Below, in pieces: positions 25,481 to 35,194 of a DNA stretch of 64,000 nt (its first letter is position 1; every line of letters starts with the position of its first letter). Under the pieces are notes generated by a model, which worked only from the letters and a program-made list of their open reading frames with translations, ran no database searches and was not told where the DNA came from. Location of the stretch: NCBI RefSeq assembly GCF_008905045.1, contig NZ_VWMY01000037.1, positions 61,550 to 125,549 on the forward strand, in the 5' to 3' direction. The DNA is from Streptomyces albicerus. Its GTDB lineage: Bacteria; Actinomycetota; Actinomycetes; Streptomycetales; Streptomycetaceae. The translations under genes and the position numbers were made by a program.

Positions 25481-26467
25481 ATGACATCCATGTCCACGAA
25501 AACGCTCCCCGGGCGGGGCGACACCAACAAGCAGAGCACCGCGGGGCCGCAGCGGAGTGCCGAACGCCGGCGTTCCCCGCGCCGGGGCATGGCGCGCGGC
25601 AGGCAGGCCCGGGCCGCCTGGATCCTGGCCGCGCCCTTCCTCGCGCTGTTCGCGGCCTTCATGCTGCTGCCGTTGGTCTGGTCGCTGCTGATGAGCCTGA
25701 CCGACACTAGTAGCGCCGACCTGCGCACACCCCTGAACGTGTCGTTCATCGGTTTCGACAACTACGTGCGGCTCTTCCAGGACGATCAGTTCTTCACGGC
25801 CCTGCGCAACACGGCCGTGTTCGTCCTGGTGGCCCTGCCCCTGACGCTCGCCGCCGGGCTCGCCGCAGCGGTCGCACTCAACAGCGGCATCCAACGCTTC
25901 CGGGCAGTCTTCCGGGTCGGCTTCTACCTGCCGGTGATCACCAGCATCGTGGCGGTCGCCGTGGTGTGGAAAACGCTCCTCGAACCCCGCGCGGGACTGG
26001 TGAACCTCGTCCTGGGCTGGTTCGGGATCGACGGCCCGGCCTGGCTGGCGGACACCCGCTTCGCTCTGCCCGTCATGATCGTGATGGCGGTGTGGCGCAA
26101 CCTCGGCACCGTCATGATCATCATGCTGGCGGGTCTGCAGTCCGTCCCCCAGTCCCTGATGGAGGCGGCCGAACTCGACGGCGCCGGGCCCTGGCAGCGG
26201 TTCTGGCGGGTCACCTTCCCGCTCCTGCGTCCGGCCCTGCTGCTGACCGCCGTGACCACGGGCATCGGCTATCTGCAGTTCTTCGACGAGCCGTTCGTGA
26301 TGACGGGCGGTGGGCCGCTGGACTCCACCCTGTCGGCCACGTTGTACGCCTACAACCAGTTCGGCAACGGCAATTACGAGATGGCGTCGGCCGCCAGCTA
26401 CGTCATCTTCGTCCTCATCGTGGCGCTGACCGTGCTGCAGTTCCGCGTGCTGCGAGACAAGGACTGA
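25481..26467 (+). CDS. CUT1 ABC transporter permease (MalF-like)
   Basis: A 328-residue membrane permease with about six transmembrane segments (AAPFLALFAAFMLLPLVWSL, PVITSIVAVAVVWKTLLEP, and others). It has the EAA loop EAAELDGAGPWQRFWRVTFP that docks on the ATPase. The start could be ATG 25481 or ATG 25490; the GGGACGG site is spaced slightly better for the second. It lies 34 bases after the binding-protein gene in a tight operon. Confidence 0.9.
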   Translation: MTSMSTKTLPGRGDTNKQSTAGPQRSAERRRSPRRGMARGRQARAAWILAAPFLALFAAFMLLPLVWSLLMSLTDTSSADLRTPLNVSFIGFDNYVRLFQDDQFFTALRNTAVFVLVALPLTLAAGLAAAVALNSGIQRFRAVFRVGFYLPVITSIVAVAVVWKTLLEPRAGLVNLVLGWFGIDGPAWLADTRFALPVMIVMAVWRNLGTVMIIMLAGLQSVPQSLMEAAELDGAGPWQRFWRVTFPLLRPALLLTAVTTGIGYLQFFDEPFVMTGGGPLDSTLSATLYAYNQFGNGNYEMASAASYVIFVLIVALTVLQFRVLRDKD

Positions 26468-26473
26468 CGACCC

Positions 26474-27361
26474 ATGAGCACCCTCTCCACTCTCCAGACG
26501 CCACACCCGGGTACGGACCGCGTCCTGAGGCGCCGCCGCATCCGCCAGACCTGGGGCCAACCCTGGCTGTATCTGCCGCTCGCCGGCGCCCTGCTGCTGA
26601 TGATCGCGCCGTTCCTGTGGATGCTGTCCGGCTCCTTCAAACCCGAGGCCGACATCCGCAGGGTCCCGCCGGTCCTGATACCCACGGCGCCCACGACCGT
26701 CAATTACAGCGAACTGTTCAGCACGCTCGACTTCACGAGCATGTTCGCCAACTCCGTGCTCGTGGCCCTCGCCGTCACCGCGGGCAACCTCATCTTCTGC
26801 TCGATGCTCGGATACGCCCTGGCCAAGCTGGAGTTCCGCGGACAGCGCGCCGTCTTCCTGCTGGTCATGGGGACGCTCATGATCCCCGGCCTGGTCACCT
26901 TCGTCCCCCTGTACGTGCTGGTGTCCAACATGCAGCTGACCGGCTCCATGCTCGGACTGATCCTGCCGTTCCTGGCCGGCCCCTTCGGGGTGTTCCTGAT
27001 GCGGCAGTTCATCTCCACCCTGCCCGACGAGCTGATCGACGCCGCCCGCGTGGACGGCTGCCGCGAACTGGCCATCTTCGCGAAGATCATCCTGCCGTTG
27101 ACCAAACCGGCCCTCGCCACCCTCGGGATCATCACCTTCCTCGGCTCCTGGAACAACTTCCTGTGGCCCCTGGTCGTGGCCCAGAACGAGAGCCAGTACA
27201 CCCTCCCCGTCGGTCTCGCCCTGGCCAGCAGCGGGCAGTCCTTCACCCGCTTCGGCATCCTGCTCGCCGGTGCCGTGGTGGTCCTGCTGCCGGTGATGAT
27301 CGTCTTCCTCCTCTTCCAGCGCCAGTTCGTGGCCGGTATCGCCACCACCGGCCTGAAGTGA
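26474..27361 (+). CDS. CUT1 ABC transporter permease (MalG-like)
   Basis: A 295-residue partner permease. It shows hydrophobic segments (WLYLPLAGALLLMIAPFLWM, TLMIPGLVTFVPLYVLVS) and the EAA-type loop DAARVDGCRELAIFAKIILP, followed by LGIITFLGSWNNFLWPLVV. Only 6 bases separate it from the preceding permease. No ATP-binding gene follows; the next gene encodes a glycosidase. Confidence 0.9.
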   Translation: MSTLSTLQTPHPGTDRVLRRRRIRQTWGQPWLYLPLAGALLLMIAPFLWMLSGSFKPEADIRRVPPVLIPTAPTTVNYSELFSTLDFTSMFANSVLVALAVTAGNLIFCSMLGYALAKLEFRGQRAVFLLVMGTLMIPGLVTFVPLYVLVSNMQLTGSMLGLILPFLAGPFGVFLMRQFISTLPDELIDAARVDGCRELAIFAKIILPLTKPALATLGIITFLGSWNNFLWPLVVAQNESQYTLPVGLALASSGQSFTRFGILLAGAVVVLLPVMIVFLLFQRQFVAGIATTGLK

Positions 27362-27426
27362 CACTCCGACGCCCGCTGTCGGCAACGAATCCCTTACCTG
27401 TGACGACTCATCACCTGGAGAACAAA

Positions 27427-29724
27427 GTGGGACAGCCGGTCCGCTCTGCGGCGTACCTGGATCCGGAAGCATCCGTGGAGGCAAGGATCGAGGACTTGCT
27501 GTCACGGATGACCCTGCCGGAGAAGGTCGGGCAGTTGCTGATGCTCGACGCACAACACGGCGACCTGGCGGACATCGTGGCGGCCAAGCTGGCCGGATCG
27601 GTCCTGCACGTGTCTCCCGACCTGATGCCTCAGGCCATGGAACTGGCCCGGCAGACACGCCTCGGCATCCCGCTGCTGACCGCCGACGACGGCATCCACG
27701 GCCACTCGTTCTGGCCGGGCGCGACCATCTTCCCGACCCAGCTGGCCATGGCCTGCACCTGGGACCCCTCCTTGCTCCACCGGGCGGCCCGTGCGGCCGC
27801 GACCGAAATCGCGGCGACGGGAATCCACGGGACGTTCTCCCCGGTGCTGTGCATTACCCGGGACCTGCGCTGGGGCCGGATCAACGAGACGTTCGGCGAG
27901 GACCCGTTCCTGATCGGTGAACTCGGGGCGGCGATGGTGCGCGGCTATCAGGGCGAGGGCCTCGGCGACCCGACAGCCGTGCTGGCGTACGCCAAGCACT
28001 TCGCGGGCTACTCCGAAACCCTGGGCGGGCGCGACGCGAGCGAAGCCGATCTCAGCCCGCGCAAGCTGCGCTCGTGGTTCCTGCCCCCGTTCGAGCGGGC
28101 GGCTCGGGCCGGCTGCCGCGCCTTCATGCTCGGCTACCAGTCGATCGACGGGGTGCCCATCACCGCGAACCAGTGGCTGATCAATGACGTACTCAAGGGC
28201 GAGTGGGGCTTCACCGGGACGCTGGTGACCGACTGGGACAACGTCGGCCGGATGGTCTACGACCAGCGGACCTGCGCCGACTACGCCGAGGCGGCGGCAG
28301 TCGCCGTCAACTCCGGGAACGACCTCATCATGGCCACGCCGCAGTTCTTCGAGGGCGCGCAGGAGGCGGTCGCCCGCGGCCTGGTCGACGAGAAACAGAT
28401 CGATGACGCGGTACGGCGGGTTCTGCGGCTGAAGTTCGAGCTCGGGCTCTTCGAGGACCCTCGCACCCCCGACCCCGAGCGGCAGGCGCGGGTGATCGGC
28501 TCGCGCGAACACGCCGACCTCAACCTGGAGACCGCCCGACGCTCCCTGGTGCTGTTGCGCAACGAGGGGTTCCTGCCCCTGGAAGGCGGGCTGACCTCGG
28601 ACGGAACCGGCCGCGCCGCGAGCCGGGGCACACCGCGGACGATCGCGGTCATCGGCCCCAACGCCGACAGCCCGGAAGCCATGCTCGGCGACTGGGCTGG
28701 GGCCACCGGCCAGGTCCCGTGGATGCCCGACGGACATCCACGCGAGTCGGTGGAGACGGTGCTCGACGGCCTTCGCGCCGTCGTACCGGCTGACTGGACC
28801 GTTACGCACGCCCGCGGAGCCGACATCGCCAGCCCCGCCCATGCCCCCGAGTGGTCCATCGGACCCGATGGCCAACCGCAGGCGCCCGTCTTCACCCCCG
28901 CCCCGGTCGACCAGGCACAGCTTCGGGAGGCCGTTGCCGCGGCAGAGGCCGCCGACTACGCCGTCGTGGTCGTGGGAGACAGCATCGCCCTCACGGGCGA
29001 GGGGCGCTCGACGGCCACGCTCGACCTCCAAGGAAGCCAGATCGCGCTGCTGGACGCGCTCGCCGCCACCGGCACACCGGTGATCGTCGTACTCGCCCAG
29101 TCCAAGCCGAGTGCCCTCCCTGATTCCGCACTGAACGCCGCAGCACTCATCGAGGCGTTCAACCCGGGCATGCGCGGCGGCCGCGCCGTCGCCGAACTCC
29201 TCCTCGGACTCATCGAACCCAGCGGCCGACTCCCGGTCTCCTTCGCACACCACGTCGGACAGCAACCGGTCTTCTACAACCAGGTGCGAGGCCAGCACGG
29301 GAGCCGCTACGCGGATCTCACCCAGGACCCCCTGTTCGCGTTCGGCGAGGGCCTCACCTACACCACCGTCACCTACACCGACCTCGTCGTGCACGACCCG
29401 GACGTCACCGCTGACGGCACCGTCAACGCCACGGTGCGGCTCACCAACAGCGGCAGCCGTCCGGCCCTGGAAACGGTGCAGGCATACGTCAGCGACCTGA
29501 CCACCAGCGTCACTTGGGCCGAGCAGGAGCTGAAGGGTTTCACCCAGGTCGAAATCCCTCCCGGCGAAACCCTGGACGTCGACATCAGCATCCCTGCCGC
29601 GCACTGCTCACTCGTCACGGCCGACAACCGACGCGTGGTCGAACCAGGTGAGTTCGCACTCCGCGTCGGTCCCAGCTCACGGCGGGAGCAGCAGCTGAGC
29701 ACGGGATTTCGCATCCGGACCTGA
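27427..29724 (+). CDS. cytoplasmic GH3 beta-glucosidase
   Basis: A 765-residue glycoside hydrolase family 3 enzyme without signal peptide. The first barrel domain has LLTADDGIHGHSFWPGATIF, RWGRINETFGEDP, AKHFAGY and the nucleophile Asp269 in LVTDWDNVGR. The alpha/beta sandwich follows (ARRSLVLLRNEGFLPLEGG, ADYAVVVVGDS), with a C-terminal fibronectin-III-like domain (VTYTDLVVHDPDVTADGTVN, ETVQAYVSDL). The start is GTG 27427 with GGAGA 5 bases upstream; the reading frame is open much further upstream through the permease genes. It is co-oriented with the transporter, so it probably cleaves imported beta-linked oligosaccharides to glucose. Confidence 0.9.
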   Translation: MGQPVRSAAYLDPEASVEARIEDLLSRMTLPEKVGQLLMLDAQHGDLADIVAAKLAGSVLHVSPDLMPQAMELARQTRLGIPLLTADDGIHGHSFWPGATIFPTQLAMACTWDPSLLHRAARAAATEIAATGIHGTFSPVLCITRDLRWGRINETFGEDPFLIGELGAAMVRGYQGEGLGDPTAVLAYAKHFAGYSETLGGRDASEADLSPRKLRSWFLPPFERAARAGCRAFMLGYQSIDGVPITANQWLINDVLKGEWGFTGTLVTDWDNVGRMVYDQRTCADYAEAAAVAVNSGNDLIMATPQFFEGAQEAVARGLVDEKQIDDAVRRVLRLKFELGLFEDPRTPDPERQARVIGSREHADLNLETARRSLVLLRNEGFLPLEGGLTSDGTGRAASRGTPRTIAVIGPNADSPEAMLGDWAGATGQVPWMPDGHPRESVETVLDGLRAVVPADWTVTHARGADIASPAHAPEWSIGPDGQPQAPVFTPAPVDQAQLREAVAAAEAADYAVVVVGDSIALTGEGRSTATLDLQGSQIALLDALAATGTPVIVVLAQSKPSALPDSALNAAALIEAFNPGMRGGRAVAELLLGLIEPSGRLPVSFAHHVGQQPVFYNQVRGQHGSRYADLTQDPLFAFGEGLTYTTVTYTDLVVHDPDVTADGTVNATVRLTNSGSRPALETVQAYVSDLTTSVTWAEQELKGFTQVEIPPGETLDVDISIPAAHCSLVTADNRRVVEPGEFALRVGPSSRREQQLSTGFRIRT

Positions 29725-29775
29725 AGGCCGTATCCGAATCTGAAGGCCGCATCTGGACCCAAAGGCCGTGTGCGG
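29725..29775. repeat. short imperfect direct repeats after the GH3 gene
   Basis: Three spaced units, CTGAAGGCCGTATC (starting inside the stop region), CTGAAGGCCGCATC and CAAAGGCCGTGTGC, recur about every 20 bases. They are noncoding and lie immediately before the terminator hairpin. Confidence 0.55.
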
Positions 29776-29797
29776 GCTGGAAGACCCCCGCCCCGTC

Positions 29798-29838
29798 GGC
29801 CCGCCGCCCCGCCGAACCGAGGGCCGGCGGGGCGGGCC
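29798..29838. terminator. GC hairpin between GH3 and GH32 genes
   Basis: The left arm GGCCCGCCGCCCCGCCG (29798-29814) pairs with CGGCGGGGCGGGCC (29825-29838) with one 3-base bulge. It lies 74 bases after the GH3 stop and 26 bases before the GH32 start, so it may partly uncouple the two genes. Confidence 0.6.
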
Positions 29839-29864
29839 CCTCTGTCATACCGAAAGGCACGCGT

Positions 29865-31340
29865 GTGTCCACCACGCCCACACCCCGCGATCCGCACTAC
29901 CCCGTCGCGCACCTGCGCCCGCCCCGCAACTGGATCAACGACCCCAACGGGCTGGTCTTCCACGACGGTCACTACCACGTGTGCTACCAGTACAACCCGT
30001 ACGGAGCGACCCACGCGAACCTGCACTGGGGCCACTTCCGCAGTCCCGACCTGCTGAGCTGGGAGCCGCTGCCGATCGCCCTGTCCCCGACCCCGGGTGG
30101 CGTGGACCTCGACGGCTGCTTCTCCGGCAACGCCGTCTCCGACGGCGACCGTCTCGTCGCCTTCTACTCCGCGCACCGCGAGGACCGCTCATTCCAGCAC
30201 CAGCCGGTCACCTGCGCCGTCTCCCACGACGGCGGCAGCTTCCGCCCGCGGGGCGAACTGCTCATCCCCGAACTGCCCGAGGGCTGCACCATGTACCGCG
30301 ACCCGTACGTGTGGCAGGACGGCGACGGCTGGCGGATGCTGGTCGGCGCCGCCCTCGCGGACGGCCGCGCCGCCGCCCTCCTGTACGACTCACCCGACCT
30401 GGAGACCTGGACCTACCGGGGGCCCTTCGCGGCCCGCGAGAAGGAGCCGATCAGCGGCACCGACCTGGACACCGGCGAGGGCTGGGAATGCCCCCAGTAC
30501 CTCCCGGCAGCCGGCGGACGCGGCACCCTCATCCTCAGCGCATGGACCGAACCCACCGGTCCGCAGAGCGTCGCAGCCCTGATCGGCGAAGAGCACGACG
30601 GCCACTTCAAGGCCGACCCAGCGGTACCTGTCGACCACGGCCCCGACTGCTACGCACCCGCCCTGCTGCGCGCACCGGGCAACCGGTGGCTGCTGTGGGG
30701 CTGGTCATGGGAAGCCCGCGACGAAGCCTGGGCCGTCGCGGACGGATGGGCCGGCGTCCTCACCCTGCCCCGCGAGATCCATGTCGACGACGACGGCACG
30801 CTGCGCCAGCAGCCCGCCACCGAACTGCTCGCCCTGCGCGGCGAGCACGCTGTCCACGCGGCGGGCGTGACCGACGACCCGCAGCCGGTGGACCTCGGCA
30901 GCGTGGGCCGCGCCTTCGACCTGACGGCCCGTCTGGAGCCCACCGGAAACGCGGGTCTGCGGCTGCTCACCACCCCGGACGGCTCCGAGTACCTCGACAT
31001 CCGCCTCGATGCCGACGCGGGCGAACTGGTCGTCGACCGTGACCACGCCTCACTGGACACCCGGGCCCGCGGCGGCTCCTACCGGATGCCCTGCCCCACC
31101 GGCATACCCGTCGACCTGCGCGTGGTCGTCGACCACTCCATCGCCGAAATCTTCCTGACCACCACCGGCCAGGTCCTCACGCTGCGCTGCTACCCGACAG
31201 GGCAAGGCCCGTGGCGACTCCAGGCCCGCACCGCACGGGGTACGAGCCTCGGCTACGCGGTCGACGCGTGGGAGCTCAACCCGCTCGTGATCAAGGAGCC
31301 GAGCACCGGCGCCGTAGAGCCGGCGCTGACGTCGCCGTAG
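29865..31340 (+). CDS. cytoplasmic GH32 beta-fructofuranosidase
   Basis: A 491-residue GH32 enzyme without signal peptide. It has the nucleophile Asp26 in WINDPNG, the RDP motif (Asp146 in MYRDPYVW) and acid/base Glu208 in GWECPQYLP; a C-terminal beta-sandwich follows (about 345-480). The start is GTG 29865 with GAAAGG about 7 bases upstream. It lacks the insert seen in the secreted levanase. An intracellular location fits hydrolysis of sucrose, kestose or short fructo-oligosaccharides imported by the CUT1 transporter. Confidence 0.92.
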   Translation: MSTTPTPRDPHYPVAHLRPPRNWINDPNGLVFHDGHYHVCYQYNPYGATHANLHWGHFRSPDLLSWEPLPIALSPTPGGVDLDGCFSGNAVSDGDRLVAFYSAHREDRSFQHQPVTCAVSHDGGSFRPRGELLIPELPEGCTMYRDPYVWQDGDGWRMLVGAALADGRAAALLYDSPDLETWTYRGPFAAREKEPISGTDLDTGEGWECPQYLPAAGGRGTLILSAWTEPTGPQSVAALIGEEHDGHFKADPAVPVDHGPDCYAPALLRAPGNRWLLWGWSWEARDEAWAVADGWAGVLTLPREIHVDDDGTLRQQPATELLALRGEHAVHAAGVTDDPQPVDLGSVGRAFDLTARLEPTGNAGLRLLTTPDGSEYLDIRLDADAGELVVDRDHASLDTRARGGSYRMPCPTGIPVDLRVVVDHSIAEIFLTTTGQVLTLRCYPTGQGPWRLQARTARGTSLGYAVDAWELNPLVIKEPSTGAVEPALTSP

Positions 31341-31430
31341 AGCCGACCCCAACTGTCGGTCCCCCACCTTGGCATTCTGCCCCGCCCCCTTCCGAAAGTA
31401 CTGAACAAGCAGGTCCGTAGGAGGACTTCG

Positions 31431-34367
31431 ATGAGCACATACGGTCTCGGACGACGCCAGTTCCTCAGCACCGCCGTTGGTGTCGCCGCCGCCTGGACCC
31501 AGGTTTCCGGGAACGCCTTCGCCGCCCCGCAGCCGAAGCAAGCCTCACGTGGAAATTCCGTGCATGTTTGGCGGACGGACGTGTCAGCCGAAAAGTGGGT
31601 TGCCGCCCAAAGCGATGTGCTGTTCCGAACAAAGAAGACGGCCAACCCGCTGACGATCAAGATCGACGACAGCGTCAAGTACCAAAAGGTCCAAGGCTTC
31701 GGGGCAGCTATGACCGACTCCTCCGCCTGGCTCATCGACAAGCTGTCCACTGCTGAGCGGACCAAGCTGATGAAGAACCTGTTTGATCCCTCGAAGGGCA
31801 TCGGCCTCAGTCTGCTCCGCTCTCCGATGGGCGCCACGGATTTCAACGCGTCCGGGAACTACTCCTATAACGACATGCCGGCAGGGCAAACTGATCCGAC
31901 ACTGTCCAACTTCTCCATCCGGCATGATGTGCCGTACATCATTCCGGCGTTGCGGCAGGCTCTCTCGCTCAACCCGTCCATCAAGGTCATGGCAAACCCG
32001 TGGAGCCCACCAGGCTGGATGAAGACCTCTGACTCGATAATAGGAGGCACTCTCAAGAGTGAGTACACCTCGGCGCTGGCCAACTACTTCGTAAGGTTCA
32101 TACAAGCCTACGGCGAAGCCGGCGTGCCCATCTCCTACATTTTGCCGCAAAACGAACCCATGGGTACTCCCACCTGGCCCGGGATGTTCCTGTCTGCTTA
32201 CCAGGAATCCGAGTTGATCCAGGAGATCGGCAAGGCATTTGAGGCCAATGGGATTTCCACGAAGATTCTGGCCTGGGACCACAACTGGGATGTTCCCTCG
32301 TATCCCGAGACGATTTTCAGCGATCCCGCTGCCTCCAAGTACACGGCGGGAACCGGATGGCACATCTACAGCGGCAACCCGAACTACCAGACCCTGGTCC
32401 ACAACGACTACCCGAGTAAAGAAACCTACATCACGGAAGCAACTGGAGGGATTTGGCAGGACAGTAAGCAGACAGCGTTCAGCGACGCACTTGGCACTTG
32501 GATCATCAATGGCACGCGTAATTGGGCGAACGGCGTGATGCTGTGGAACATCGCACTCGACCCCGATATGGGCCCGCTCAACAGCGACACCGACGGTATA
32601 CCCATGTGTCGGGGCTTGCTCACGATTGATCCGACCGACGGGCGGGTGTCCTACAACGTGGACTACTACGCCCTCGCTCACGCCAGCAGGTTCGTAAAGC
32701 CTGGAGCACGTCGGATCTACTCGAACACCTTCGGGGAAGGAAGCATAGAGAACGTTGCGTTCCAGAACCCGGATGGATCGAAGGTCCTGATCGCGTACAA
32801 CTCGGGAGGCGCCGCGAAAACCTTCAGCGTTGCGGACGGGACGCGCTCCTTCGACTACACCCTGAACGCCGGCGACGCCGCCACCTTCACATATTCCGGG
32901 CCTGCGCAGGGCGGCCGTACCCCTGCAGCGACCAAGGTCTCGGATCCGACACACGACTTCATGTTCGAGTCGGCATCCGGTCCGGTCGCTGTCACGTACG
33001 ATCCGGCACTGCTGTCTTATCAGAATGCCATCCGTACCGGAGACAAGCTGGTCACGTATTCCCTGCCGATCGGAGCTTCTATCGAGACGACAGGAAGGGC
33101 GCTGAGTCGTAGCAAGTGGACCGTCACGGCTTCGGCGCAGGCCGATTGGGGTGTGGCCGCAAACGCGATCGATGGCGACATCAAGACACGGTGGAGTCTC
33201 GGGCACGGGACGACGAGTGGCGACTGGTTCCAGATCGATCTGGGGAGCCCTACGAGCTTCAATAAAATCGTCCTCGACACCGGCGTGAACAATTCGTTCG
33301 ACTACGTCAGTAAGTATCAGATATACGTGTCGGACGATGGTGCCGATTGGGGTAGCGCGATTGCAAACGGCAGCGGGAGCATAGGAAAGGTAGCCGTCAC
33401 GTTGCCGACCCGGACGGCACGGTACATTCGCATCGTCAGTGCCGCGGCATCCGGTTTCTGGTGGTCCATCGGTGACATCAATGTGTACGGGTCTTCGCGT
33501 GGATCCGGTTCGATCGCAGCTCCGACAGCGATATCAAACGGCCTCCAGATGAAGACGTGGACCAGCACGGAAGGGTCGCAGGTTACCGTAGTATTCAACG
33601 GGACCGCCGGCAGTAAGAGTTTCAGGATATCCACCGACGGCTCGTACACCTATACGCTGCCAAGCGGGACTTCGGCGATGTTCACAACCAAGAAGTTGTC
33701 GGACTTTCCGGCGCCGGTCTTGAGTAGTTTGACCCCGAATCAGGGCATACCGCGCTCCAAGTTCACGATCAGCGGTTCTGGCTTCGGTGGCGCGCAAGGG
33801 CTGGGTACGGTGTATTTCGGATCAGTCAATGCCGAAATAGAAAACTGGTCGGACACGAGTATCAGCGCTTACGTTCCGAAGGGGCTTGCAGCGGGGAAGG
33901 TCACGGTTTCCGTGAAGGGGACCAGTGGAGTAGACGCAGGCGGATCGTCGTTCGACGTCATGGATCTGGGCCCGGCGCTGCCGCGGACCGGCTGGGCCGC
34001 AACGGCCTCGGACGCAAGTCAGTGGGATGCGCCCGGAAACATACTGGACGGCGATTCTGGCAATCGGTACAGCTCCGGAACAGGGCAGTACGATGGTCTT
34101 TGGATTCAAGTGGACATGGGACAAACGCAGACGTTCAACAAGATTGTGTTGGATGTCGGCGGCAGTATCGGCGACTACGCGCGAAGCGCGGACGTATACG
34201 TATCTGCGGACAGCGCCGACTGGACCAAGGTTTCTTCCGTAACTGACGGCCAACGAGTCCAACTGGTATCCCTCCCGTCGCAGACAGCTCGCTACATCAA
34301 AGTTGTCAATACCGGCAGCGTCGCGGGTAGCTGGTGGTCAATCGCAGAATTTAACGTCTACAAGTGA
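31431..34367 (+). CDS. secreted GH30 glycosidase with discoidin and IPT domains; foreign composition
   Basis: A 978-residue secreted enzyme. The Tat signal LGRRQFLSTAVG is at 6-17. The GH30 (beta-glucosidase/glucosylceramidase/beta-1,6-glucanase) barrel has acid/base Glu242 in QNEP and nucleophile Glu336 in YITEATGG, followed by the GH30 beta-domain. Two F5/8 type C (discoidin, CBM32-like) modules lie at about 555-690 and 850-978 (each ending WWSI.(D/E)(I/F)NVY), with an IPT/TIG module at about 760-845 (PAPVLSSLTPNQGIPRSKFT). GGAGG lies 6 bases before ATG 31431. The gene has many A/T third positions: the sample 33601-33660 holds 35 G+C of 60, far below its neighbours, which points to horizontal acquisition. 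The likely substrate is a beta-glucan of fungal or cell-wall origin. Confidence 0.9.
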   Translation: MSTYGLGRRQFLSTAVGVAAAWTQVSGNAFAAPQPKQASRGNSVHVWRTDVSAEKWVAAQSDVLFRTKKTANPLTIKIDDSVKYQKVQGFGAAMTDSSAWLIDKLSTAERTKLMKNLFDPSKGIGLSLLRSPMGATDFNASGNYSYNDMPAGQTDPTLSNFSIRHDVPYIIPALRQALSLNPSIKVMANPWSPPGWMKTSDSIIGGTLKSEYTSALANYFVRFIQAYGEAGVPISYILPQNEPMGTPTWPGMFLSAYQESELIQEIGKAFEANGISTKILAWDHNWDVPSYPETIFSDPAASKYTAGTGWHIYSGNPNYQTLVHNDYPSKETYITEATGGIWQDSKQTAFSDALGTWIINGTRNWANGVMLWNIALDPDMGPLNSDTDGIPMCRGLLTIDPTDGRVSYNVDYYALAHASRFVKPGARRIYSNTFGEGSIENVAFQNPDGSKVLIAYNSGGAAKTFSVADGTRSFDYTLNAGDAATFTYSGPAQGGRTPAATKVSDPTHDFMFESASGPVAVTYDPALLSYQNAIRTGDKLVTYSLPIGASIETTGRALSRSKWTVTASAQADWGVAANAIDGDIKTRWSLGHGTTSGDWFQIDLGSPTSFNKIVLDTGVNNSFDYVSKYQIYVSDDGADWGSAIANGSGSIGKVAVTLPTRTARYIRIVSAAASGFWWSIGDINVYGSSRGSGSIAAPTAISNGLQMKTWTSTEGSQVTVVFNGTAGSKSFRISTDGSYTYTLPSGTSAMFTTKKLSDFPAPVLSSLTPNQGIPRSKFTISGSGFGGAQGLGTVYFGSVNAEIENWSDTSISAYVPKGLAAGKVTVSVKGTSGVDAGGSSFDVMDLGPALPRTGWAATASDASQWDAPGNILDGDSGNRYSSGTGQYDGLWIQVDMGQTQTFNKIVLDVGGSIGDYARSADVYVSADSADWTKVSSVTDGQRVQLVSLPSQTARYIKVVNTGSVAGSWWSIAEFNVYK

Positions 34368-34468
34368 CCGCGGTTGGCTCGGCGCTGTCGTCTCGATGCT
34401 GTCGAAGGACGCCCCGACCAGGCGGGTGACGAGGGTGTTGCGGGGATGCCGTCAACGCTCCCGACCGC

Positions 34469-35194
34469 TCAGAGCGCGGTGCCCGTTTCCTCGGCGAGCG
34501 TCCGCAAGAGGCGGTCCTGGAACGCCTCGTCGTGGACGGCGCGGTGGGGTTGCAGCAGCTCGCGGTGGTACCAGTACCCGCCGGTGGTCAGGGCCTGAGG
34601 TTCGTCGCTGGAGGCGAGCCATTCCTGCGTCCGATGGCCGAGTTCAAGGTCGTCCGGTGCGCCCGGTCCGCCCATCCTCGTCGGTACCCAGCCTGGATCG
34701 ACTGCGTTGCTCAACACCTCTGGGCGCAGGCGAGCCACCGCAGCGGCGAGCGTCGTGACGAACAATTTGCTGTCGGAGTAGGAGCCGGCGCTCTTGCCCT
34801 GCCAGTCGACCCCGTCGAGCGAGGGCTGCCCACCGAAATGCGAGCTGCTGCTCAGGTACACCAGCCGGCGCGGCCCGCGCAGTAGGGCCGTGAGCAGATA
34901 CGGCGCGACGATGTTGACCGGCATGACCGCCGGTCCGCTCCACACGCCGGCGTTGTGGATGACGGCGTCGAGCGGCTTCGCGTCATTCAGCTCGGCGGCG
35001 ATACGCCGTACGGCGTCACGTTCCGTGAAGTCGCCCACCACGAGGTGGGCCCCACGGTCGACCAGCGTGTCGAGGCCCGCCGCGCGCTGCTGGTTCCGGG
35101 CGTGCACCACCACGTCGTGTCCGGCGGCCAGCAGCGCATCTGCCGCGGCACGTCCCAGGCCGTCCGCGGAACCGGTCACCAGGATCCGGCTCAC
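34469..35194 (-). CDS. short-chain dehydrogenase/reductase
   Basis: A 241-residue classical-type SDR. It has the nucleotide-binding motif TGSADGLG near the N-terminus, HNAG as the NNAG-equivalent, and the catalytic YSDSK motif preceded by SSSSHFGG. The start is uncertain between GTG 35194 and GTG 35200; AAGGGA lies 10 or 4 bases upstream respectively. The N-terminal Rossmann motif indicates NADP(H) preference is possible but not decided. Its neighbours give no pathway hint. Confidence 0.85.
   Translation of the reverse strand: MSRILVTGSADGLGRAAADALLAAGHDVVVHARNQQRAAGLDTLVDRGAHLVVGDFTERDAVRRIAAELNDAKPLDAVIHNAGVWSGPAVMPVNIVAPYLLTALLRGPRRLVYLSSSSHFGGQPSLDGVDWQGKSAGSYSDSKLFVTTLAAAVARLRPEVLSNAVDPGWVPTRMGGPGAPDDLELGHRTQEWLASSDEPQALTTGGYWYHRELLQPHRAVHDEAFQDRLLRTLAEETGTAL

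Noticed and set aside
27502..29604. 700-codon minus-strand open frame opposite the GH3 gene
   Set aside because: No recognisable motif and codon positions inverted relative to GC3 bias; the GH3 catalytic signature is on the plus strand.
31584..33206. 540-codon minus-strand open frame opposite the GH30 gene
   Set aside because: No family features; GH30 catalytic residues and a Tat signal are intact on the other strand.
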